28,514 nucleotides of DNA, taken from GWA1-39-11 sp964640435 (GTDB lineage Bacteria > Patescibacteriota > Microgenomatia > Levybacterales > GWA1-39-11). This document shows positions 1 to 5,944 of the stretch, in pieces. Each line of letters starts with the position of its first letter. Position 1 is the first letter of the stretch. The stretch spans positions 1 through 28,514 of the forward strand of contig CAZXFJ010000008.1 of NCBI GenBank assembly GCA_964640435.1. The letters are read 5' to 3'. Made by a program: the position numbers and the translations under genes. Under the pieces are notes generated by a model. The model did no database searches. It worked only from the letters and a program-made list of their open reading frames with translations, and was not told where the DNA came from.

Positions 1-161
1 AAAGTGAGAGTATTGACGCCAAGTTCCCTTGCGTGCTTTGCGATTTTAATGGTTATTTCAGCACCTTTTTTATGTCCGGCAAGTGCTGGTAAATTTTTTT
101 CCTTTGCCCAGCGACGATTTCCATCAGGGATTATTGCTATGTGCTTTGGAAGAGTATCCAT
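1..161 (-). CDS. uppS: isoprenyl transferase (undecaprenyl diphosphate synthase), N-terminal part
   Basis: Cis-prenyltransferase that condenses isopentenyl diphosphate units to make the C55 lipid carrier for peptidoglycan and other wall polymers. The 53 visible residues start MDTLPKHIAIIPDGNRRWAK, the family's signature first strand and P-loop. The catalytic Asp sits in PDGNRRWA, and the conserved AGHKKGAE helix follows. ATG at 161 is chosen because the frame has no other ordinary start before an upstream TGA, and because a promoter with -10 at 170-175 ends 8 bases before it. The 3' end lies outside the window. uppS usually sits beside frr, rpsB and tsf, and those genes follow on the other strand within 6 kb. 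Identification is secure; only the rest of the gene is unseen. Confidence 0.93.
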   Translation of the reverse strand, partial: MDTLPKHIAIIPDGNRRWAKEKNLPALAGHKKGAEITIKIAKHARELGVNTLT

Positions 162-169
162 TGGATCAA

Positions 170-198
170 ATTTTACTAAAATATTGAACTCTAATCAA
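170..198 (-). promoter_or_regulatory. promoter of uppS
   Basis: On the minus strand TTGATT (193-198) is followed after 17 bases by TAAAAT (170-175). The -10 ends 8 bases before the uppS ATG, so the mRNA would be nearly leaderless. Confidence 0.6.
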
Positions 199-222
199 AC
201 TTAGATGTTATCATATTATATG

Positions 223-828
223 ATGAACCAATTAAGCGGAGCTTTGCAGGACAAAAAGGCGCTCGTAATTTTAGGACTTGCGATAGTTTTTATTATTTTT
301 ATGGTTTATATGATTTTTATGCCTTCTAGATCAGTTCAGAGCATTGAAACAACGACAACTCCAACCCCTGTTCAAAGAGGAAGATCAAATTTGCCTGGTA
401 ATGCAGGACAAGGAAATTCACAGCTCTTAACATATCAGAATTTGTATTATCGTGTTGATTATCCTATAGATTTTTATGCAACTGCTACTGTGGTAGATGG
501 ATTAGAGGGTGGAGTTTTATTTGAGCAAGATATTGAAAATAGCCCAAGGATTGAAATACAGATATATAACGATGCTCGAAAGGTAGATAGGATATCTGAA
601 ATCATGAAAAGCATGGGTTATAGCGAGAAAAGTAGTAGAACAAAAAATGGATATCCGGTAAAGGAATATTCAGGAAAAAGTGCAGTACCTGACTTGCAGG
701 ATAAAGTGGCGGTTATAGCTCAAAATGGCAAGGTTTATAAATTCCAATTGACTTATAAATCAAACTCTGTAAATACAAAGTACATAAAAGTATTTGATGA
801 GATTCTTAATAGTTTCAAGTTACTTTAG
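223..828 (+). CDS. membrane-anchored hypothetical protein with PsbP-like domain
   Basis: Function unknown. With the ATG at 223 the product is 201 aa: a short cytoplasmic head, one hydrophobic span (about residues 12-33), a Thr/Pro-rich linker (TTTTPTP), and a soluble domain of about 130 residues that should lie outside the membrane. That domain (LTYQNLYYRVDYPIDF ... YKVFDEILNSFKLL) has the pattern of PsbP/Mog1-like folds common in anchored proteins of this kind of organism; this is a weak resemblance. ATGs at 205 and 220 are also in frame. I prefer 223 because a possible promoter (TTGAAC 184-189, TATCAT 209-214) overlaps the 205 start. It is divergent from uppS, and its stop overlaps the stop of the next minus-strand gene by 9 bases. 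Confidence 0.75.
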   Translation: MNQLSGALQDKKALVILGLAIVFIIFMVYMIFMPSRSVQSIETTTTPTPVQRGRSNLPGNAGQGNSQLLTYQNLYYRVDYPIDFYATATVVDGLEGGVLFEQDIENSPRIEIQIYNDARKVDRISEIMKSMGYSEKSSRTKNGYPVKEYSGKSAVPDLQDKVAVIAQNGKVYKFQLTYKSNSVNTKYIKVFDEILNSFKLL

Positions 829-1872
829 GATATTTGAATCGTCTAATATTCCTCCCCATTCAACAGCTGTGAAGCCTATTCTTTTTGGACGATCATCAAG
901 CTTTAAGGGTGTAATTGGTTGAAGTTGGTAAATCGGTTTAAAATAGGCTATAAACTCAATTCTAGTATCAGGTTTCGGGTTTATGATAACTCTGTCAATT
1001 GCTTCTTTTTCTTGTTTTCCGAGCACAGAAAAAACTATATAGGGTGAATTTAATTCACGAAGTCTTGGTACCCAGAAATCTAAAAATTCTTTTCGCTCAC
1101 CCTTTTCAAGACCCAGCTGTTTAATAAGATCATCTAACTTCTCTTGTAATTTTGACTGGGAAATTATAATTCCATTCGTAGGTTTAATAAATTCTTTAAC
1201 ATTGGTTTCGTAAAATAGCTCTCTGTATAGTTTATCTTCATAGTGAAGAGTTCCATTGGGAGTTGCTAATACTTGTTGCCAACCTTCTGCTGGATATGTA
1301 GGATCACTTACTACTATTTCACCCGGTGTCTTAACTTCAACATTTACATATGTTGGTTTTTCAGGATATAGATATATTACTGGTTTTCCAACACAATAAA
1401 CTCCATCACCGTCCCCCGTCATATAAGGATTACCACACCAGTTTTCAAAAAAACCAACACGGTTTCCTACAAATCCTTCACAAGAAAAAGATCCATTAGG
1501 ATTTAAGTTTGAGCGTAGAACTTCAACACATTTAAGATTCTCACATCGAATAAGATATGCCGCGCAAGTACATGATATTGATCCATCTGGGTTTTCCGCA
1601 ATCCGTGAGCCAGTGTCATGGCTACAAGAATTTGTTGGTGTTTGTGTTATTTGAGGGGTTGGGGTGTTTGCTTTTTGAAATTCAAGCAATTCTAATTGAA
1701 GATTATTTTCCGAAGCAACTGGTCCCTTAGGTTGAGGAATACCTACTTCAGCGCTTCCTAAAGGTTTTGGATTATGCTTTGACAGGCCTCCAACAAAAGT
1801 AAAAGATGCAACTGCAATTAAAACGATGATTAAGGGGATAGCAATTTGTCCAGAATTATTAAATCTAATCAT
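820..1872 (-). CDS. anchored Cys-rich protein with C-terminal YLYP...GFTAVEWGG domain
   Basis: Function unknown; probably a cell-surface protein. The 350 aa comprise an N-terminal membrane span (about 10-28), the motif NNLQLELLEFQKA just outside it, a Pro/Thr linker, then a region with eight cysteines (about 90-163) that ends in GDGDGVYC. That last stretch resembles a small calcium-binding loop. From about residue 165 runs a domain that opens KPVIYLYPEKP and closes KRIGFTAVEWGGIL. The same domain ends the propeller protein at 5945-8197. The gene starts one base after the stop of the von Willebrand A gene upstream (TAG-A-ATG), so the two are surely co-transcribed. The stop overlaps that of the convergent gene. 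No Shine-Dalgarno sequence is visible. Confidence 0.8.
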   Translation of the reverse strand: MIRFNNSGQIAIPLIIVLIAVASFTFVGGLSKHNPKPLGSAEVGIPQPKGPVASENNLQLELLEFQKANTPTPQITQTPTNSCSHDTGSRIAENPDGSISCTCAAYLIRCENLKCVEVLRSNLNPNGSFSCEGFVGNRVGFFENWCGNPYMTGDGDGVYCVGKPVIYLYPEKPTYVNVEVKTPGEIVVSDPTYPAEGWQQVLATPNGTLHYEDKLYRELFYETNVKEFIKPTNGIIISQSKLQEKLDDLIKQLGLEKGERKEFLDFWVPRLRELNSPYIVFSVLGKQEKEAIDRVIINPKPDTRIEFIAYFKPIYQLQPITPLKLDDRPKRIGFTAVEWGGILDDSNILK

Positions 1873-1873
1873 T

Positions 1874-2698
1874 CTATTGGCAGAGTTTTATGGCAATCTG
1901 CTTATAGATTCCAGGTAAATCGTCGGAATTATTTGTATAGAATGCTTTGTCAGGAGATGAGGCAACAGCTTCGAGAACTTCTTTGTTAATTCCACCAAAC
2001 CCGATAGAGTAAACGGTAACTCCTAGATCTTTAATTCCTTGTGCAGCTTGTTTTATGTCATCAGTTGTTGAAGGGCCAACATTGGGCCTACCATCAGAGA
2101 AAAATATAAATGTAAATTGTTTGTCGGGGTATTTTGTTTTTGCGGCCTCGAGTACTTCTCTTGAATAGTTAAGAGCATCATATGAAGGTGTGCTGCCACC
2201 AGCGGTTAGAGCCCCAACATTGGGCCTTATTTGGCTCTTAACATCTTTATAATATCCAACGGGGACAACTTCTTGTCGGGCATTTATGCTGCTATATGCC
2301 TGAATTCCGATTATTGAATCGTTTGAAAGGCTATCTGTGAACGAAAATACAGCATTTTTAAGATCATCTATTGCATTCGACATGGAGCCTGTAATATCAA
2401 GCTGCATTGTGGTATTTGCGGTTTGTGTACATTCCTTAAACTTTAGTGTTTGAAGTTGAAGTGCGTTCTGACTAGGGTTTTGTTGAGAGCCAGTTGTGTC
2501 TACGATGAATTCTCCAGCATTACCTGATGGCAATTTGTTTTTTTCATTTGGAAATAATCCCCCAGCAAGAAGTACGCTTCCTATAATAACAACAAGTATT
2601 AATAATATTAGTGTTGCTGAGCCTCTTAGTCGTGCTAAATGGCGTGAAAGAATAGAGGGTTTTCGCCTTTTTGAAACTTTACTTTTTTTCCTGGGCAT
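1874..2698 (-). CDS. membrane-anchored von Willebrand factor A domain protein
   Basis: Likely a surface protein that binds a ligand through a divalent metal. The 274 aa start with a very basic cytoplasmic head (MPRKKSKVSKRRK), then a membrane span (about 31-48). The vWA fold follows from about residue 98 to the end. The metal site (MIDAS) is visible: DITGS at 101-105, Thr170 in GGSTPSYDA, and Asp202 in FFSDGRPN. The first motif has Thr where DxSxS normally has Ser. Just before it lies NALQLQTLKFKEC, which resembles NNLQLELLEFQKA in the partner gene downstream. The frame extends to a TTG at 2716, but ATG 2698 is chosen: a -10-like TACACT ends 6 bases before it, and the basic head then begins the protein. 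The ligand is unknown. Confidence 0.85.
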   Translation of the reverse strand: MPRKKSKVSKRRKPSILSRHLARLRGSATLILLILVVIIGSVLLAGGLFPNEKNKLPSGNAGEFIVDTTGSQQNPSQNALQLQTLKFKECTQTANTTMQLDITGSMSNAIDDLKNAVFSFTDSLSNDSIIGIQAYSSINARQEVVPVGYYKDVKSQIRPNVGALTAGGSTPSYDALNYSREVLEAAKTKYPDKQFTFIFFSDGRPNVGPSTTDDIKQAAQGIKDLGVTVYSIGFGGINKEVLEAVASSPDKAFYTNNSDDLPGIYKQIAIKLCQ

Positions 2699-2704
2699 AG
2701 AAAA

Positions 2705-2710
2705 AGTGTA
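2705..2710 (-). promoter_or_regulatory. -10 element of the vWA gene
   Basis: TACACT on the minus strand ends 6 bases before ATG 2698, the leaderless spacing seen across this window. A weak TAGAAA lies 17 bases upstream as a possible -35. It is back to back with the rpsB promoter. Confidence 0.45.
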
Positions 2711-2750
2711 CAACAAATATTAAACAATTTCTATTTATCTAGCTAAATTG

Positions 2751-2779
2751 TTGTATTTTTGAACGAATTTAGGTATAAT
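2751..2779 (+). promoter_or_regulatory. rpsB-tsf promoter
   Basis: TTGTAT (2751-2756), a spacer of exactly 17, and a perfect TATAAT (2774-2779). The start site would be near 2786, giving an untranslated leader of about 70 bases, one of only two long leaders in this window. Confidence 0.75.
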
Positions 2780-2785
2780 TAACAA

Positions 2786-2855
2786 ATCTTAACACGTTTG
2801 GTTAATGTTCTGATCGCAATAGCGATACGCCAAGCGGAGGAATAAGAACAAATAT
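2786..2855 (+). promoter_or_regulatory. rpsB 5' leader with small hairpin and GGAGG
   Basis: The leader holds an inverted repeat ATCGC-AATA-GCGAT (2813-2826) and GGAGG at 2836-2840. The GGAGG ends 15 bases before the rpsB ATG, a longer spacing than is usual. In other bacteria S2 binds its own leader and represses rpsB-tsf; whether this leader does so is inference. Confidence 0.4.
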
Positions 2856-3716
2856 ATGCGCGATATTACACTTGAAGAATTACTTGCTGCTGGATGTCAT
2901 TTTGGACATCAGGTTAACCGCAGAAATCCAAAGGCTGACGAATATATATTCGAATCACGCTCAAATATTCACATAATTAACCTTGAAAAAACACGTGAAG
3001 GTTTAATTAACGCTGCAGAATATCTAAAAGAACTCGCATCAGACAATGGTTATATTATTGTTGTGGGAACACGTCGCCAGGCAAAAGAGATAGTTGAAGA
3101 AGAAGTTAATCGAGCTCGTGAAGCTGGAGCAAAGGGAATCTTTTATGTAACAGCTCGATGGATTGGTGGATCTCTTACAAATTTTGATGAAGTTGCTAAG
3201 AACTTCAAAAGACTTCGAGAGTTAAATGAATTTTTTGCCTCACCAAGCAAACAGTCTGAATATACAAAACGCGAAAAACTAGAATTTGAACGAGAGCGTG
3301 ACAAATTGAAAAATCTTTATGGTGGTATAGTTGATCTTGATCGAGTTCCAGATGCTTTAGTTATCATCGGAACACAACTTGAAACAACTGCTGTTAAAGA
3401 AGCTATTCTAAATGGTGTTAAGACTGTTGGAGTAACGGATACAAACGCTGATCCAACTAAAATTGATTACCCAATTCCTGCGAATGATGATGCTGTGGGA
3501 TCAATCAAGCTCATAACAAACTATCTTGTAGATGCATGGATTGAAGGATCAAAGCTGTCAGTTAAGAAGCAAGAAGCAAAAGAAGCTCAAGAAGCAAAGG
3601 AAAAGGCAGCAAAAGAAAAGGCTGACACAGAAAGATTAAAGAAAGAAACAGAAGAACTTCGTAAAAAGCAAAGAGAAAATACTTCAAAAAGAGTTGAAGA
3701 CACTCTTTCAAAATAG
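2856..3716 (+). CDS. rpsB: 30S ribosomal protein S2
   Basis: Small-subunit protein S2, needed late in 30S assembly and for S1 or mRNA docking. The start MRDITLEELLAAGCHFGHQV and the segment ARWIGGSLTNF are diagnostic, and DALVIIGTQLETTAVKEA and GVTDTNADP follow in the family order. At 286 aa it is longer than usual (about 230-260). The excess is a highly charged Lys/Glu/Ala-rich tail from about residue 235, predicted to be a helix or coiled coil. It leads an operon with tsf, which starts 12 bases downstream, under a strong promoter at 2751-2779. It is one of the few genes here with a Shine-Dalgarno-like GGAGG, although that lies 15 bases from the ATG. Confidence 0.97.
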   Translation: MRDITLEELLAAGCHFGHQVNRRNPKADEYIFESRSNIHIINLEKTREGLINAAEYLKELASDNGYIIVVGTRRQAKEIVEEEVNRAREAGAKGIFYVTARWIGGSLTNFDEVAKNFKRLRELNEFFASPSKQSEYTKREKLEFERERDKLKNLYGGIVDLDRVPDALVIIGTQLETTAVKEAILNGVKTVGVTDTNADPTKIDYPIPANDDAVGSIKLITNYLVDAWIEGSKLSVKKQEAKEAQEAKEKAAKEKADTERLKKETEELRKKQRENTSKRVEDTLSK

Positions 3717-3728
3717 TAAATTATATAT

Positions 3729-4184
3729 ATGGCTGTTGATGTAGCATTAATAAAACAACTTAGAGAAAAAACAGGAGCAGGAGTTGCTGATTGTCGTGAA
3801 GCACTAGAGGCAACAAAAAACGATATTAAAAAGGCTGAGGAATTTTTACAGAAAAAAGGATTTGAAAAAGCTGCTAAAAAGGGAGACCGCGAAACAAACT
3901 TCGGACTAGTTGAGACTTATGTTCACCAAGGACGTGTTGGATCAATGCTCGAGCTTTTGTGTGAAACTGATTTTGTTGCAAGAACAGATGAGTTTAAAAC
4001 TCTAGCTCATGAAGTAGCAATGCAAGTGGCCTCTATGAACCCAAAAGATGTTAAAGCGCTTGAGAAACAAGAATATATCCGTGATGGATCAAAAACAATT
4101 GCAGATCTTATAAAAGAATCAATCGCAAAACTCGGAGAAAATATCACAATCGGCCGCTTTGAACGCTTCGAGCTTGGTAAATAG
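3729..4184 (+). CDS. tsf: elongation factor Ts (short form)
   Basis: Nucleotide exchange factor that releases GDP from EF-Tu. The N-terminal UBA-like three-helix domain is clear (IKQLREKTGAGVADCREAL), and the core motif TDFVAR lies at about residues 80-85, where the conserved Asp and Phe contact EF-Tu. At 151 aa it is far shorter than the E. coli protein (about 280) and shorter than other short forms (about 200). The second half of the core repeat and the coiled coil are absent, but the end (IGRFERFELGK) is a natural EF-Ts ending, so this is a reduced protein and not a truncation. No Shine-Dalgarno sequence precedes the ATG; only an AT-rich 12-base gap separates it from rpsB. Confidence 0.96.
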   Translation: MAVDVALIKQLREKTGAGVADCREALEATKNDIKKAEEFLQKKGFEKAAKKGDRETNFGLVETYVHQGRVGSMLELLCETDFVARTDEFKTLAHEVAMQVASMNPKDVKALEKQEYIRDGSKTIADLIKESIAKLGENITIGRFERFELGK

Positions 4185-4219
4185 TCCCAAAACCCCTAGT
4201 AGACACTAAATATAATTGT

Positions 4220-4225
4220 TATAAT
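4220..4225 (+). promoter_or_regulatory. -10 element of the site-2 protease gene
   Basis: A perfect TATAAT ends 8 bases before ATG 4234; a second TATAAT lies at 4211-4216. No clear -35 is seen. The spacing supports the ATG over the in-frame TTG at 4228. Confidence 0.5.
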
Positions 4226-4233
4226 CATTGGAC

Positions 4234-5040
4234 ATGATAATAATGATTCTCGGATTCATAGTAGTCCTTTCAATTTTGGTTATCATCCACGAACTCGGTC
4301 ATTACTTCACAGCAAAATTGTTCAATATAAAAGTAGAAGAATTTGGTATTGGTTTTCCTCCTCGTGCATTTGGAATAAAACGTGGTGAAACAATTTACTC
4401 TATAAACTGGCTTCCTATTGGGGGATTTGTAAAGCTCTATGGAGAAGATGAAGCGGGTGGAGGTTCTGTTAAAAAATCACACACAGATGTTTCGAGTCAC
4501 GATTTAAAACGTGCATTTTTTGCTCGTCCTGCGTGGCAGCGAGCATTAGTAGTTTTGGCTGGAGTAATAATGAACTTTATTCTAGCCATTGTTATTATTT
4601 CGTATCTTTTTGCTGGACCTGGAGTTGTTGTTCCAAAAGGTTATGCTGAAATTGTAAAAGTAGTTCCAAATACTCCTGCAGCAGAAGTGAAACTTGTAAA
4701 GGGGGATAGAATTGTTTCTTTTAATGGTACAGATGTTCGTGCAATTTCAGAACTTAGACAAACTCTAGCAGTAAACAAAAATAAAGAGGGAAATTTAGTT
4801 GTAAATAGATCTGGTGAAAAGGTCACATATAAAATCACCCCGGAAAAGACAACTCAAGATGGCCAAACGTATTATGCAATATCCATGGTATCAGGCACCA
4901 TTTTACGGAACAATTCAGGTAGCACAGTTTTCGTGGATGATTCTAACCGGTCTTGGAGGAATTGTTGGAAATATAGCTACAAAAGGACAAGTTCCAACCG
5001 ATGCTGCAGGACCAATTGGTATAGCTCAAATAATAGGTGA
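4234..5040 (+). CDS. rseP: RseP-type site-2 metalloprotease, N-terminal part (frameshifted)
   Basis: Membrane zinc protease of the RIP/S2P family, which cuts membrane-embedded regulators such as anti-sigma factors. This frame carries the first span with the zinc motif HELGH (in LVIIHELGHYFTAK), the GFPPRAFG and GGFVKLYGEDE segments, a further span, and a single PDZ domain. Family-like sequence continues to about TYYAI (near base 4881). Beyond that the frame turns to Ser/Asn/Arg-rich nonsense and ends at a TGA at 5038. The rest of the protease is in the +1 frame (next entry). Joined, the two make about 360 residues, the normal length, with exactly one surplus base. It could be a sequencing or assembly indel, a real loss of function, or programmed +1 frameshifting. 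ATG 4234 is preferred to TTG 4228. Confidence 0.85.
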   Translation: MIIMILGFIVVLSILVIIHELGHYFTAKLFNIKVEEFGIGFPPRAFGIKRGETIYSINWLPIGGFVKLYGEDEAGGGSVKKSHTDVSSHDLKRAFFARPAWQRALVVLAGVIMNFILAIVIISYLFAGPGVVVPKGYAEIVKVVPNTPAAEVKLVKGDRIVSFNGTDVRAISELRQTLAVNKNKEGNLVVNRSGEKVTYKITPEKTTQDGQTYYAISMVSGTILRNNSGSTVFVDDSNRSWRNCWKYSYKRTSSNRCCRTNWYSSNNR

Positions 5041-5314
5041 AGCTTTAAAGCGAGGACTTGTGCCGGTTCTCTGGATTGCGGCAGTACTGTCCCTTAACTT
5101 GGCGGTAATAAATGTACTTCCGATACCAGCACTTGATGGAGGAAGACTATTCTTTATTATCATCGAGCTTATTACCCGCAAAAAGGTTCCTCAAAAGTAT
5201 GAATCTATGGCGCATGCAGTAGGTCTTGCGGTTCTACTTGGACTAATTGTACTGATTTCCTTCTTTGATATATCAAGAATTATCGCTGGCAAAAGCATAA
5301 TTCCAGGAATGTAA
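4874..5314 (+). CDS. rseP: RseP-type site-2 metalloprotease, C-terminal part (frameshifted)
   Basis: Continuation of the preceding protease in the +1 frame. Family sequence resumes at YPWYQAPFYG (from about base 4880), followed by the DAAGPIGIAQIIG segment and NVLPIPALDGGRLFF. The last carries the Asp that completes the zinc site with the HELGH motif of the other half. Two more membrane spans follow. Neither half alone can form an active site. The frame can be opened from ATGs at 4814, 4859 or 4874, but what lies before about 4874 is not protease-like in this frame, so these are probably not real starts. frr begins 30 bases downstream. Confidence 0.8.
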   Translation: MQYPWYQAPFYGTIQVAQFSWMILTGLGGIVGNIATKGQVPTDAAGPIGIAQIIGEALKRGLVPVLWIAAVLSLNLAVINVLPIPALDGGRLFFIIIELITRKKVPQKYESMAHAVGLAVLLGLIVLISFFDISRIIAGKSIIPGM

Positions 5315-5331
5315 ATTAAAAAACTTCATGT

Positions 5332-5337
5332 TAAAAT
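5332..5337 (+). promoter_or_regulatory. -10 element of frr
   Basis: TAAAAT ends 7 bases before the frr ATG. No convincing -35 is visible. Confidence 0.35.
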
Positions 5338-5344
5338 AACTCAT

Positions 5345-5905
5345 ATGGATAATATCGTTACGCAAACAAGACAAAAAATGCAGAAGGCAATAGAAGTATT
5401 GCGAGAAGACTTTTCTACAATTCGAACTGGTAAAGCATCTCCTTCCCTTGTAGAAAATATAATAATTAATGCATATGGTGGAACTCAGCCGTTAAAAGTT
5501 ATGGAGCTTGCAACAATTGGAGTACAAAACAATACGACAATTGTTATCGCCCCTTTTGATAAATCCGTTACAAACGAAATTGAAAAAGGTATTGCCTCAG
5601 CAAACGTTGGACTCAATCCAATTGTTGATGGTGATATTTTAAGAATTAATCTTCCCCCGATGACTGAGGAGAGAAGATCTGAGTTTGTAAAACTTGTTAA
5701 ACAAAAGGGTGAACATGGCAAGGTAACTTTGCGTCAGATTCGTCATGAGGGAATGGAAGATGCTAAAAAACAAGCCGAACAAGATGGACATTCAGAGGAT
5801 GAAGTAATAAGAATTGAAAAAGAGATTCAAAAAGTAACTGATGACTTCACAAAAAAGATTGACGAGATAATTGCTGAGAAAGACCACGAACTAATGACTC
5901 TCTAG
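5345..5905 (+). CDS. frr: ribosome recycling factor
   Basis: Splits the post-termination ribosome together with EF-G. The 186 aa match the family length (about 185). The signatures are STIRTGKASPSLVENI near the start, PPMTEERRSEFVKLVKQKGE in the middle and the conserved RQIRHEGMEDAKK segment. These residues form the three-helix bundle; the segment between them (about 30-105) is the second domain. In many bacteria frr follows rpsB-tsf-pyrH; here pyrH is missing from the gap and the protease gene stands in its place. The gene has no Shine-Dalgarno sequence. Confidence 0.97.
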   Translation: MDNIVTQTRQKMQKAIEVLREDFSTIRTGKASPSLVENIIINAYGGTQPLKVMELATIGVQNNTTIVIAPFDKSVTNEIEKGIASANVGLNPIVDGDILRINLPPMTEERRSEFVKLVKQKGEHGKVTLRQIRHEGMEDAKKQAEQDGHSEDEVIRIEKEIQKVTDDFTKKIDEIIAEKDHELMTL

Positions 5906-5908
5906 CGC

Positions 5909-5938
5909 TTGACTTCGCGACCTCCTTTGCTTCAAAAT
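5909..5938 (+). promoter_or_regulatory. promoter of the propeller-protein gene
   Basis: TTGACT (5909-5914), 18 bases, then CAAAAT (5933-5938), ending 6 bases before GTG 5945. The TTG that could be mistaken for a start codon at 5909 is the -35 itself. GCGCTTGACT at the -35 recurs exactly in the recR promoter. Confidence 0.6.
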
Positions 5939-5944
5939 AGTAGT

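Noticed and set aside
4..204. 66-aa plus-strand frame at the left edge
   Set aside because: The minus strand of the same bases encodes an unmistakable UppS N-terminus (IIPDGNRRWAK); the plus frame is its shadow.
4814..4873. N-terminal extension MKRSHIKSPRKRQLKM of the protease C-terminal frame
   Set aside because: In this stretch the other frame carries the protease PDZ end; the extension is out-of-frame reading and not a real start.
5909..5944. TTG start 36 bases upstream of GTG 5945
   Set aside because: The TTG is the first half of a -35 box (TTGACT); a -10 follows at 5933-5938, so those codons would not be in the mRNA.
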